Part shown: positions 22,759 through 31,098 of the stretch, in pieces | Position numbering within the stretch: position 1 is the stretch's first letter | Layout: each line of letters opens with the position of its first letter | Assembly: GCF_010868145.1 (NCBI RefSeq) | Contig: NZ_JAAGUY010000041.1 | Span: 1-32,043 of the forward strand | DNA length: 32,043 nt | Source of the DNA: Nocardia cyriacigeorgica | Lineage (GTDB): Bacteria; Actinomycetota; Actinomycetes; Mycobacteriales; Mycobacteriaceae | Direction: 5' to 3' | Notes under the pieces: generated by a model | Databases searched by the model: none | The model's input: the letters and a program-made list of their open reading frames with translations, nothing else | What the model was told of the DNA's origin: nothing | Made by a program: the position numbers and the translations under genes

Positions 22759-25515
22759 TCACTCCAGGCGCACAGCGCCGAGTTCGGATGCGAGCAATTG
22801 CAGGGCGACCTCATCCGGGTCCTGCCGGTCTCCTGGCGCCACCGGCGTCGCCGATTCGGCCAGCATCTCCTGCTCTTCCTCCGGTGTCGGCGGCGGGATG
22901 GCACCGCCGCCGGGCTCCTCCGGGCCAGGATCGTCGGGCAGATCGGGGTAGTCGGGGGGCGGAATATCATCGTCGGCTACCGCGGCGGCCTTGGCCTGGC
23001 TCGGGCGCGAAAACCGGGGCGGGGTGCCCGAACCGCGGCCGTTGCGGGGGCCGCTCGCCCGGTCGGCACCCTCCCTGCCGGTCGGCTCGGCCGGCGCGGG
23101 CTGCGCACCTCCCGCCGCAGCGGCCGCTTCCGCACTCGGCCGGGAAAAGCTCCTCGCCGCGGGCTGCTCGGTGCCGGATGCGTCCGCGGGGCCGGGTTCG
23201 TCGGCACCGGAATCCCCGGAGCGGCGTGCCCCGCCGCCACCGGATTCCCGGCCACCACGGGCTCCGGAACCGCCGCGCGGCGCGGTCTGGCCTGCGCCGG
23301 TCTCGAACCGCACATCGAAATCGCGCCCGAGCACTGTCCGCAATGCCGTTCGGAGCGCATCCACACTGCGCGGTTCCGACAACCGCCGCACCAGCGCGTC
23401 ATGGGGATGAACGAAGACAGCGGTGTCGCCATCGACCCGGGCAGGGGCCGCCGCGGTCAACATGGCGTGCACCGCCACTGCGATCTTGCGCACTTCCGCC
23501 TTGATATCGGCCCACCCGGCCTCGACCTCGGCAAGCGGGTCGCCGGCGCCGGCTTCTGCTGCGGCGGGCGCCGGGCCCGGCGCCCCGGCATCTCCACGTG
23601 CCGCGAACTCCTGGCCATGATCGGACCCGTCGCGCACGACGTCCGAACCGGCGGCATCCGGGCTCGCCGGGCGCTCGGGCGCAGCGGCGCCACCCGGATC
23701 GGATACCGGGTCCGTCCCGACACCCGACGCCGCAAAAGCGTGATCCGCTTCCCCCGGAGCCGCGGGTGCCGCCGACGGACCGCCCGGTGCGGGCACCTCC
23801 TCCGCGGCCGGGCTCGACGAGTCCGCCGCATATGGATCGGCCAGGTGGTCCGCTTCTGGCCGAACGCCCGGCGCGGCCTCCAGCTCAACGCCCGACTGCC
23901 CGACACTCGGCTGGGCGGGTGCGGCTGCCGGCGTTGGCTCCCCCGCCTGCTGAGACGGGCTCGCATTCGGCCGCGCCTGCTGGGCGACAGGATCGGCCTG
24001 CTGAGTCGGCTGAGGATGCTCGGTGCCCTGCTGGCCTTGCGGAGCGCTCGGCTGGGACTGCGGAGCGCTGGGCTGAGCGTGCGAATCACTCGCCGGGGCC
24101 TGCTTGGCGACCACTCGATCCGGTGCGGCCGACGACTGTGGGGCCAGCTGCTCATCGACGGGCGGCCGGGCAGCCGCGCTCGGTTCGGCACCCTGCGGCT
24201 GATCCGATTCGAGCTTCGGCGAGCGCGATTCACGCAGGGCGGCAAGGGCTTCGGCGCCGCGGCGGCGGTTGGGGTCGGCGGGGGCCTGGCGAGCGGGAGC
24301 CTCCGACGAAGCGGCGGGAGCTGCTGCGGACCCACCGGCAGGGGCGGAAGGGATTGCACCCGTGGCGAATTGACGCTCGAGCTGTTCGAGGCGCTGCAAG
24401 GCGGCTGCGTCGGTATCGGTGGCCGCGGGCAGGAGCATGCGGGCGCAAATGACTTCGAGCAGGAGGCGGGGAGCGGTAGCGCCGCGCATCTCGCCGAGGC
24501 CGGCATGCAGGAGTTCGGCGTAGCGGGTGAGAGCCGCGGGGCCGATGCTGTCGGCTTGGGCATGCATGCGTTCGAGGACGTCGCCGGGGGCGGCGACCAG
24601 TCCGCGTTCGGCGGCGTCGGGGACAGCGCGCAACAGGATCAGGTCGCGCAGGCGTTCGAGCAGATCGACCGAGAAACGACGCGGATCGTGCCCGGCCTCC
24701 ATCACCCGATCGATGGTGCCGAAGAGGGCGGCGCCATCGGAGGTACCGAGCGCGTCGATGGCGTCGTCGATCAGCGCCACATCGGTGACGCCGAGCAGCG
24801 ACACCGCGCGGGTGTAGGTGACACCCTCGGGTCCGGCACCGGCCAACAGCTGGTCGAGCACGCTCAGGCTGTCACGCGGTGAACCGCCGCCTGCCCGGAT
24901 CACCAGCGGATACACCGCCTCCTCGACGGGCACATGCTCCTGTTCGCAGATACGTCCCAGCAGGCCGCGCATGGTGGCGGGCGGCAGCAAACGGAACGGG
25001 TAGTGATGGGTGCGCGAGCGGATGGTCGGCAGCACCTTGTCCGGTTCGGTGGTGGCGAAGATGAAGATCAGGTGGGCGGGCGGCTCCTCGACGATCTTGA
25101 GCAGCGCATTGAACCCGGCCGTGGTGACCATATGCGCTTCGTCGACGATGAACACCCGGTAGCGTGATTCGGCGGGCGCGTAGAAGGCGCGATCGCGCAG
25201 CTCACGGGTGTCGTCGACACCGCCGTGGCTGGCGGCGTCGAGCTCGATGACGTCCAGATTGCCCGCACCGCCCGGCGCCAGCGCCACACAAGACGAGCAC
25301 ACCCCGCACGGCCGCGAGGTCGGACCCTCCACACAGTTCAGCGAACGGGCCAGAATCCGCGCCGACGACGTCTTGCCGCAACCGCGCGGCCCGGAGAACA
25401 GATAGGCATGACTGATCCGCCCGGTGTCGAGCGCGGTGCTCAGCGGGTCGGTGACGTGCTCCTGACCCACTACCTCAGCGAACGATGCCGGTCGGTACTT
25501 CCGGTACAGAGCCAC
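22759..25515 (-). CDS. dnaX: DNA polymerase III subunits gamma and tau
   Basis: DnaX is the ATPase of the clamp loader, which opens the beta clamp and couples polymerase III cores at the fork. The 918-residue protein starts with the invariant L-Y-R-K-Y-R-P. It has Walker A G-P-R-G-C-G-K-T (42-49), a zinc module (Cys61, Cys70, Cys73, Cys76), D-E-A-H at 125-128, and sensor T-T-E-P-D-K. Domain III follows to about 370. A long Pro/Gln/Ala/Glu-rich region (about 385-600) precedes a tau C-terminal domain, then a second disordered tail. It is much longer than mycobacterial DnaX (under 600 residues, from memory). The GTG start has no Shine-Dalgarno but a -10-like TAACCT right before it. No A-rich slippery site for programmed frameshifting was seen. 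Confidence 0.96.
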   Translation of the reverse strand: MALYRKYRPASFAEVVGQEHVTDPLSTALDTGRISHAYLFSGPRGCGKTSSARILARSLNCVEGPTSRPCGVCSSCVALAPGGAGNLDVIELDAASHGGVDDTRELRDRAFYAPAESRYRVFIVDEAHMVTTAGFNALLKIVEEPPAHLIFIFATTEPDKVLPTIRSRTHHYPFRLLPPATMRGLLGRICEQEHVPVEEAVYPLVIRAGGGSPRDSLSVLDQLLAGAGPEGVTYTRAVSLLGVTDVALIDDAIDALGTSDGAALFGTIDRVMEAGHDPRRFSVDLLERLRDLILLRAVPDAAERGLVAAPGDVLERMHAQADSIGPAALTRYAELLHAGLGEMRGATAPRLLLEVICARMLLPAATDTDAAALQRLEQLERQFATGAIPSAPAGGSAAAPAASSEAPARQAPADPNRRRGAEALAALRESRSPKLESDQPQGAEPSAAARPPVDEQLAPQSSAAPDRVVAKQAPASDSHAQPSAPQSQPSAPQGQQGTEHPQPTQQADPVAQQARPNASPSQQAGEPTPAAAPAQPSVGQSGVELEAAPGVRPEADHLADPYAADSSSPAAEEVPAPGGPSAAPAAPGEADHAFAASGVGTDPVSDPGGAAAPERPASPDAAGSDVVRDGSDHGQEFAARGDAGAPGPAPAAAEAGAGDPLAEVEAGWADIKAEVRKIAVAVHAMLTAAAPARVDGDTAVFVHPHDALVRRLSEPRSVDALRTALRTVLGRDFDVRFETGAGQTAPRGGSGARGGRESGGGGARRSGDSGADEPGPADASGTEQPAARSFSRPSAEAAAAAGGAQPAPAEPTGREGADRASGPRNGRGSGTPPRFSRPSQAKAAAVADDDIPPPDYPDLPDDPGPEEPGGGAIPPPTPEEEQEMLAESATPVAPGDRQDPDEVALQLLASELGAVRLE

Positions 25516-25521
25516 GGCCAG

Positions 25522-25527
25522 AGGTTA
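25522..25527 (-). promoter_or_regulatory. Candidate -10 element of a leaderless dnaX promoter
   Basis: On the minus strand TAACCT fits TAnnnT and lies at exactly -12 to -7 relative to the G of the dnaX GTG. CTGGCC separates them, with no ribosome binding site. Confidence 0.5.
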
Positions 25528-25747
25528 CCGGCGAGCACCGACAGGTGAACACCCGCGCTGGTCGGGCATGTGCGACACGAATAACGAAACCGTCACCACA
25601 CACATACCGGCGCAACCCGCTGGCTAACCTGTCTTCGGCAACTTCGGTAGCCACATCTTCATCAGGTTGGTGACCCCGGTCGGATCCATCCCGGCCGGGG
25701 CACAACCGAGCTCGACGAATCCGCGCCCCGCACCCGGAGGAACCCCC

Positions 25748-26554
25748 GTGTCGTCGTGTGAAGACATTGCCGCCGCCTGGCTTTCCGGCACCGATTTCGC
25801 CGGGAATCGCGCCGCCGCGAATTTGCTCGGCCGGGCGATCAGCCCGCGCGATTTCGACCTCGAACGTGAATCGCTCCCGGTGACCGCCGCCGCCGACCCG
25901 ATCACCTCGTCCACCATTCTGGAGCTGCTCCAACGCGGCCAGGTGCCGACCATGGCAGCTATCCGCACCTTGACCGCCCAGAACGAAATGCGCAAGGAAG
26001 CCGAGCGCGTGGCTCGGCTCGGCAGGCGCGCCCAACGATGGATCGACGATTTCGGCAGGCTGCTCGCCACGGTTGCGGAGGCGCATTGGCTGGCCAATGG
26101 CATCGGCCCGACCCGACGCGATGTGCTCGGCTCGGCACCGGTCGCCACGTTGATCCACAGCCGCGTCGGCGAGATCGCCCCGAACGCCGTCAAGCACCTG
26201 TGGTTGATCGAGCGGGCGCAGCGGGCCGGATGGATCGCCTACGGCGACGAGCCCGGATCGCTGTGCGCGGCACGCCGATTCCACTCCGCGCAGTACGGCG
26301 ATCGCGTGTCGGGCCAGCCGATCACACTGATCGGCCGGACGGTGGCCCGCCATATCGCCCGGGGCGATGGCCGGCCATGGCCGGAGCTGGCGACGCGGAT
26401 TCGCGACGGCGTTGGCGTCCCGATCTTCCACGATGCCGCCGACGCCGTCGCGCAGCAGCGTTGGCTCACGATCGCCGGGTGGATCACGGTGGACAGTGAC
26501 CGCGCCGCGCCCGGGCACCGCGGCCGACGCGCCCTTGCCCGCCGATCCCGCTAG
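25748..26554 (+). CDS. Protein of unknown function
   Basis: The GTG has GGAGG 7 nt upstream and gives 268 residues; a longer in-frame start at 25667 lacks such a site. I do not recognise the family. The protein is soluble, without signal peptide or membrane segments. The first half is helical and charged, with R-D-F-D-L-E-R-E-S-L and an amphipathic stretch M-R-K-E-A-E-R-V-A-R-L-G-R-R-A-Q-R-W that could bind nucleic acid. A middle segment, G-I-G-P-T-R-R-D-V-L-G, then L-I-E-R-A-Q-R-A-G-W-I-A-Y, has the rhythm of a winged helix. The tail is very basic (R-R-A-L-A-R-R-S-R). A nucleic-acid-binding role is only inference. It is divergent from dnaX across about 230 bp and ends 68 bp before the MMPL gene. 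Confidence 0.7.
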   Translation: MSSCEDIAAAWLSGTDFAGNRAAANLLGRAISPRDFDLERESLPVTAAADPITSSTILELLQRGQVPTMAAIRTLTAQNEMRKEAERVARLGRRAQRWIDDFGRLLATVAEAHWLANGIGPTRRDVLGSAPVATLIHSRVGEIAPNAVKHLWLIERAQRAGWIAYGDEPGSLCAARRFHSAQYGDRVSGQPITLIGRTVARHIARGDGRPWPELATRIRDGVGVPIFHDAADAVAQQRWLTIAGWITVDSDRAAPGHRGRRALARRSR

Positions 26555-26583
26555 AAATTCCCCCTTCCACACTCAGGTTAACC

Positions 26584-26598
26584 GCGTTACGCTAACGC
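26584..26598 (+). promoter_or_regulatory. Candidate TetR operator upstream of the MMPL gene
   Basis: GCGTTA-CGC-TAACGC is a perfect 15-bp inverted repeat with 6-bp arms, the size and style of TetR-family operators. It ends 24 nt before the GTG of the MMPL gene. A palindromic GGTTAACC (26576-26583) adjoins it. TAACTT at 26602-26607 is a possible -10 element, so a bound repressor would block the promoter. The cognate protein is probably the TetR regulator encoded downstream in the same operon. Confidence 0.55.
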
Positions 26599-26622
26599 CA
26601 CTAACTTATTGGAGGGGGCTCT

Positions 26623-28896
26623 GTGCTGATCCGAATAGCGCGCCTGACCACTCGCTACCCGCGCATCGTGCTCGCGGTGGCGTTCTCACTCGCCGTGCTC
26701 TTCGGCATCGTCGGCGCCACCGCGTCGGCCCATATGAAGTCCGGCGGATTCACCACCGACGACGCCGAATCCACCCGCGCCGCCCAGCTGCTCGCCGACA
26801 ATTTCGAGGGAGCGGCCCCGAACTTCGTGCTGCTGGTCAGCTCCGAGGCGGGTCTGCGAGATCCGGCCACCGTCGCCCGCGCCACCGAACTCGTCGACGC
26901 GCTGCGCGCCCGAGACGACGTCAGCGGCATCCAATCGTTCTGGACCAGCCCACCCACGATGGCCGCCGCCCTCGGCAGCACCGACGGCAACAGCGGCCTG
27001 ATCATCGCCGAGCTCGACGGCGACGAGACCCAGATCCAACAGACCGCCGGTGAGCTCACCGAGCAGCTCACCGGCACCAGCGATGGCGTGACGGTCCGCC
27101 AGGGCGGTGTCGCGGCCGTGTATCACGACGTCACCGAGCAGATCACGCACGATCTGGCGGTCGCCGAGGCGGTCGCGGTGCCGCTGTCATTGATCGTGCT
27201 CATCCTTGTGTTCGGCAGTGTGGTGGCCGCGTCATTGCCGGTGATGGTGGGCCTGTTCGCGATCGTCGCGACGCTGGCCATCTTGCGGATGGTCACGCTG
27301 TTCACCGACGTGTCGATCTACGCGTTGAACATGACCACGGCCATGGGTCTCGCGCTCGCCATCGATTACAGCCTGTTCATCGTCAGCCGGTATCGCGAGG
27401 AACTCGACGAAGGGCTCGAGCCGGTCGCCGCCACCATCCGCGCCGTACAGACCGCAGGGCGCACGGTGCTGTATTCCGCGGTGACGGTCGCGCTGTCGCT
27501 GGCAGTGCTGAGCGTGTTCGACCTGTACTTCCTGAAATCGTTCGCCTATGCCGGTGTGGCCGTCGTGATCGCCGCCGCCGCGGCCGCGCTGTTCGTACTG
27601 CCCGCCGCGCTGGTGCTGATCGGGCATCGGGTCAACGCACTCGATCTGCGGGCTCCGCTGCGGCGCATGTTCGGCCGCGATCCGCACCCGACCGAGCCCA
27701 TGGTTCCCGAAAAGACCCTCTGGTACCGCAACACCAAGCAGGTGATGCGGCACGCCGTACCGGTCACCGTGGTGATCGTCGCGTTTTTGCTCGTGCTCGG
27801 CTCGCCGTTCCTCGGCGTGAAATTCGGTTATCCGGACGACCGGGTGATGCCCGCCAGTGCGAACAGCCGCCAGGTCGGCGACACGCTGCGCGCTGAGTTC
27901 CCGCGCGCCGACTCCGGTGCGAGCGGCACCATCGTGCTCGACGACTTCCACGACCAGAACGCGATCGGCCAGTACGCCGCCCAACTCTCGAAGGTCGACG
28001 ACGTGCCCGCTGTGCTCTCCAGCGCCGGTGTGTACGTCGCGGGCCGGCGTATGGCGCCCGGTCAACCCGATATGGCCAACGACACCGGTGCGTACCTGAC
28101 AGTCGCCACCGATCTCGACCCGTTCTCCCCCGAAGGTTCCGCGCAGCTGGACAAGTTGCGCGCGGTCCCCGCACCGGCACCCACGCTGTTCACCGGCGCG
28201 GCGGCAGTCAATGCCGACTCCCTCGAGGCGCTCGGTGCCAAGCTCCCGCTGGCGGGGCTGCTGATAATACTGGCGACCTTCGTGGTGTTGTTCCTGTTCA
28301 CCGGCAGTGTGGTGCTGCCGTTGAAGGCGATCGTGCTGAACACGCTGTCCTTGACGGCGGCCTTCGGCGCCATGGTCTGGATCTTCCAGGAGGGGCATTT
28401 CTCCGGGCTGATCGGCTTCACCCCGGTCGGCTATCTGGTTCCGACCATGCCGATCCTGATGTTCTGCGTCGCGTTCGGCCTGTCCATGGACTACGAGGTG
28501 TTCCTGCTGTCGCGGATCCGCGAGGAATGGTTGGCCCGCCGCGCCAAGCGCACCGGCAACGAGCTCGCCACCGAGGACAACACCGAGGCCGTTGCCATCG
28601 GTGTCGCCAGGACCGGGCGGATCTTCACCGCCGCCGCGCTGCTGATGGCAATCGTGATCGGTGCGATGGTGACCTCGAAGGTCTCGTTCATCCAGCTCAT
28701 GGGCCTTGGCCTGACCCTGACCGTGCTCGCCGACGCGACCATCATCCGGGCCCTGCTCGCGCCCGCACTGATGCGACTGCTCGGGCCTGCGAACTGGTGG
28801 GCGCCGAAACCGCTTGTGCGGCTACACGCCAAGATCGGGCTCAGTGAGGAACCCGTATCGGCGGCCCGTGTTCCCGAACCGGCAGGGCATCGATGA
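26623..28896 (+). CDS. MMPL/RND family membrane transporter
   Basis: This 757-residue inner-membrane protein has the twofold RND layout. It has one N-terminal helix (about 15-35), a periplasmic loop to about 170, and five helices with G-L-A-L-A-I-D-Y-S-L-F and S-R-Y-R-E-E-L. A second helix and loop follow, then a matching block with F-G-L-S-M-D-Y-E-V-F and S-R-I-R-E-E-W. The two Asp-Tyr pairs are the proton-relay sites of MMPL transporters. Length and lack of a long cytoplasmic tail fit the smaller actinobacterial MMPL group, which move lipids, siderophores or drugs rather than trehalose mycolates. The GTG has GGAGGGGG about 5 nt upstream. It overlaps its TetR regulator as ATGA, and a perfect operator-like dyad lies upstream, so self-regulated efflux is likely. 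The substrate is unknown. Confidence 0.94.
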   Translation: MLIRIARLTTRYPRIVLAVAFSLAVLFGIVGATASAHMKSGGFTTDDAESTRAAQLLADNFEGAAPNFVLLVSSEAGLRDPATVARATELVDALRARDDVSGIQSFWTSPPTMAAALGSTDGNSGLIIAELDGDETQIQQTAGELTEQLTGTSDGVTVRQGGVAAVYHDVTEQITHDLAVAEAVAVPLSLIVLILVFGSVVAASLPVMVGLFAIVATLAILRMVTLFTDVSIYALNMTTAMGLALAIDYSLFIVSRYREELDEGLEPVAATIRAVQTAGRTVLYSAVTVALSLAVLSVFDLYFLKSFAYAGVAVVIAAAAAALFVLPAALVLIGHRVNALDLRAPLRRMFGRDPHPTEPMVPEKTLWYRNTKQVMRHAVPVTVVIVAFLLVLGSPFLGVKFGYPDDRVMPASANSRQVGDTLRAEFPRADSGASGTIVLDDFHDQNAIGQYAAQLSKVDDVPAVLSSAGVYVAGRRMAPGQPDMANDTGAYLTVATDLDPFSPEGSAQLDKLRAVPAPAPTLFTGAAAVNADSLEALGAKLPLAGLLIILATFVVLFLFTGSVVLPLKAIVLNTLSLTAAFGAMVWIFQEGHFSGLIGFTPVGYLVPTMPILMFCVAFGLSMDYEVFLLSRIREEWLARRAKRTGNELATEDNTEAVAIGVARTGRIFTAAALLMAIVIGAMVTSKVSFIQLMGLGLTLTVLADATIIRALLAPALMRLLGPANWWAPKPLVRLHAKIGLSEEPVSAARVPEPAGHR

Positions 28897-29585
28897 TCGG
28901 TGCCCGCAGACCACGCTCGCCACGCGGCGCCGGCTCTCAACTGCGCAGCGAGATCCTCGCCGCCACCGCCGATCTGCTGAACCGGACCGGAAACGCCGAT
29001 GCGGTATCGATCCGCGCGGTCGGCAAGCTTGTCGGGGTGAGCGCGCCGTCGATATACCGGCATTTCGCCGATAAGGACGAGCTCATCGACGCGGTGGTGG
29101 CGCAGGTCTTCGAGGATCTGGACGCCGCCATGCGTACCGCCGTCGACGACGACCCCCGCGCCCACCCGATTGTCCGGTTGCACCATCTCGGCATGGCCTA
29201 TGTCCGTTTCGCACTCGACCATCCCGAGCAGTACCGGCTGGCCACCGCACCCGCCGAAACCCGTGGCGCGGTCGACCAGGTCCTGTCCAGCAGCGCCTTC
29301 CAGTACTTCGCCGAGACCGTCCGCGCGGCAATGGAGGAAGGCCTGGTCGACCCCGGTGACCCGACGCCGATCGTGCTCGAACTGTGGGCCGCCGCCCACG
29401 GCATCGCGTCCCTGCTCCTGGCCAAACCCTATCTACCCTGGGGCGATCCGATGGAAGTCGCCGAACGCGTCCTTGGCGCGGCCTGCGTCGGGCACATCGT
29501 CATGAGTCAGATCGGTGAAGAACAGACGCCGGAAGACGTGGCGGACTGGTTCGCTCGACTACAAGTGGAGAAGCGGGGGGCCTGA
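28893..29585 (+). CDS. TetR family regulator with WHG-type ligand domain
   Basis: The 230-residue protein has a TetR helix-turn-helix at about 17-62 (L-R-S-E-I-L-A-A-T-A-D-L-L, then V-S-A-P-S-I-Y-R-H-F-A-D-K-D-E-L). The C-terminal domain holds L-E-L-W-A-A-A-H-G-I-A-S-L-L, the W-x-x-x-H-G signature of the WHG/TetR_C_33 group. Its ATG overlaps the MMPL stop as ATGA, so it is translated from the same transcript and probably represses that operon through the dyad at 26584-26598. Such regulators release DNA when a hydrophobic ligand, often the transporter substrate, binds. The gene converges on a metallopeptidase gene with about 40 bp between stops. Confidence 0.95.
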   Translation: MIGARRPRSPRGAGSQLRSEILAATADLLNRTGNADAVSIRAVGKLVGVSAPSIYRHFADKDELIDAVVAQVFEDLDAAMRTAVDDDPRAHPIVRLHHLGMAYVRFALDHPEQYRLATAPAETRGAVDQVLSSSAFQYFAETVRAAMEEGLVDPGDPTPIVLELWAAAHGIASLLLAKPYLPWGDPMEVAERVLGAACVGHIVMSQIGEEQTPEDVADWFARLQVEKRGA

Positions 29586-29631
29586 GTTCGGCCTGGTCGC
29601 TCGCACTCACGTGCGCAGGCGAGGTCTCAGG
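29581..29631. terminator. Weak symmetrical element between convergent stops
   Basis: CCTGAG and CTCAGG, 6 bp each, overlap the two converging stop codons. An inner GCAC-TCAC-GTGC hairpin lies between them. The stems are short and the outer loop is long, so this is only a possible bidirectional terminator. Confidence 0.25.
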
Positions 29632-30883
29632 ACACCGAATCCGACGATGCCGCCCAGGTATTGCACATTTGTACCCGGTTGTTGCGATACCCGTGTTCGT
29701 ACCAACCGCCGTAATTCTGCGGCGCACCGTGATCACGCATATCACCGGCGAAATCACCGCGGTTGTAGTTGTCGCGCACCGTCTCCATCGCGTCGTCGGC
29801 GGTGATCGTGCCGACGAACGTCGACGAGCCGATGAACATGCCACCGAAGCACTGAGCGGCCAACTCCAGCCGCCGCGAGTGCTCGAGGCCGAGCGCGGTA
29901 GAGCGGCCCGCGTCGTATGACTCCTGGTGCGACTGCTTCAGGATGCCGGTCAGGTTCTCCACATGGTGGCCGTACTCATGCGCGAAGACCGCCATGAAGA
30001 TCACCGTGTCATAGGGGTCCTCGTTCTTCATGAAGCTGTCCAGCGGCATGTAGATGGTTTTGTTCGCGCCGCAATAGAACGCGGCGAAGTTGCTGCTTCC
30101 GCCGGTACACGGCGAACTAGCCTCGGCCCCTGTCGCGGTCACGCTCAGCCCTGGCGGGGAGAACGGCAGGTTCTCGTATTCGAGTAGGGCACTCCACATC
30201 TGCCCGAGGCAGGCCGACTGCGCCTCGAAGAACGCGCGAGCCGCTGTCACCGTCGGCGCCCAGGCCGGATACCCACAGTTGATGTTGTTCAGACCGGTGT
30301 CGGCGTGATCGAACAGCGGGTTGGTAGCCAGCGCGGCAACAGGTTTCGGACCTGCAGGAGTGCTGCTGGTTGTGGTGGTAGCGCGCCGGGTCGTGGTCGA
30401 ACCGGACCGCGTGGTGGTCGGGCTGGAGGAATAGGTCGTGGTCGGTGACGGCGAGGAACTGTAGGTGTGGCTCGGCGTGCTCGACGGGGTATAGGCCGTG
30501 GTGGAACTATCGGAGGAACTCGACGCGAGCCCCGCCGCGACGAGCAGGCCGACGATGACGAAGACGCCGACAATCGTGAACGCGGCCGCGACTGCGCCGC
30601 CACCGGACCGTCGAGGCGGCATCGGTCGTCCGTACGGCATCGGCGGACCGTAGGGACGCATTCCCGGCGGCGGCCCGTACGGCATGGGCGGCGGCATCGG
30701 CGCACCGTACGGCGGCGGCGGTGCGGCATAGGGCGGCGGTGGAGGCAATGGAGCACCGTACGGCGGCGGCGCGCCGTACGGAGGTGGTGCGCCGTATCCG
30801 GGTGGCCTTCCGGGTGGCGGGCCATAGGGTGGACCGGGTGGCGGACCGTATCCGGGCGGTGGGCCGTAAGGCGGCTGCGTCAT
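29627..30883 (-). CDS. Membrane-anchored neutral zinc metallopeptidase (YpfJ-like), copy 1
   Basis: The 418-residue protein has four parts: a cytoplasmic tail of about 90 residues made of Pro/Gly/Tyr repeats, one transmembrane helix at about 96-120, a Ser/Thr-rich linker to about 178, and an outside catalytic domain of the putative neutral zinc metallopeptidase family. The zinc site is H-E-Y-G-H at 302-306, with the third ligand in L-E-L-A-A-Q-C-F. Several paired cysteines suit the oxidising exterior. Family members are largely untested, and the substrate is unknown. The ATG after GGAGGGGATGAGGAT gives the repeat tail directly; an upstream start adds 16 residues of unclear value. A paralogue of the same design lies 215 bp upstream on the same strand, so this is a tandem duplication. 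Confidence 0.92.
   Translation of the reverse strand: MTQPPYGPPPGYGPPPGPPYGPPPGRPPGYGAPPPYGAPPPYGAPLPPPPPYAAPPPPYGAPMPPPMPYGPPPGMRPYGPPMPYGRPMPPRRSGGGAVAAAFTIVGVFVIVGLLVAAGLASSSSDSSTTAYTPSSTPSHTYSSSPSPTTTYSSSPTTTRSGSTTTRRATTTTSSTPAGPKPVAALATNPLFDHADTGLNNINCGYPAWAPTVTAARAFFEAQSACLGQMWSALLEYENLPFSPPGLSVTATGAEASSPCTGGSSNFAAFYCGANKTIYMPLDSFMKNEDPYDTVIFMAVFAHEYGHHVENLTGILKQSHQESYDAGRSTALGLEHSRRLELAAQCFGGMFIGSSTFVGTITADDAMETVRDNYNRGDFAGDMRDHGAPQNYGGWYEHGYRNNRVQMCNTWAASSDSVS
30620..30880 (-). repeat. In-gene repeats encoding Pro-Tyr-Gly units
   Basis: Short imperfect repeats, each around GCACCGTACGG or GGCCGTACGG on the plus strand, encode P-P-Y-G-A-P and P-P-Y-G-P-P units in the cytoplasmic tail of the metallopeptidase. 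They are irregular in length and keep the reading frame. Such stretches are prone to length change between strains. Confidence 0.75.
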
Positions 30884-31098
30884 ATCCTCATCCCCTCCGC
30901 CGTCGCGGGCCGGCTGTGTCGACCCGCGCATCCGGGCCGTATTCGAGCCGAACGCACGCGGTCACCCACAGGCCACCGGCCCGAGCGCGCCGGTGCCGAC
31001 CGATCGACCACCGAACCATCTGTGCTGCTATGCGAGCGGTACACCTCGCTGCGCCCTCCCCGTACCCGGCACGTACCGGGCGATATCGAACTGCTTCA

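Noticed and set aside
22759..24400. Programmed frameshift site producing a separate gamma subunit
   Set aside because: No run of A or similar slippery heptamer is visible on the coding strand in the GC-rich tail.
22747..24882. A 711-codon open frame opposite dnaX
   Set aside because: Arg/Gly-rich translation with no motif; it lies over the low-complexity tail of dnaX, where several frames are open by chance.
25516..25747. A small signal recognition particle RNA gene next to dnaX
   Set aside because: From memory, this RNA lies near dnaX in mycobacteria and Bacillus. The conserved GGAAGCAGC-type tetraloop region is not present on either strand here.
27232..28398. A 388-codon frame opposite the MMPL gene
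   Set aside because: His/Arg/Gln-rich shadow of membrane-helix codons; the sense strand encodes a full RND transporter.
30620..30880. Repeats that might be a CRISPR array
   Set aside because: Units are short, uneven and in frame; they encode Pro-Tyr-Gly repeats and have no spacers.
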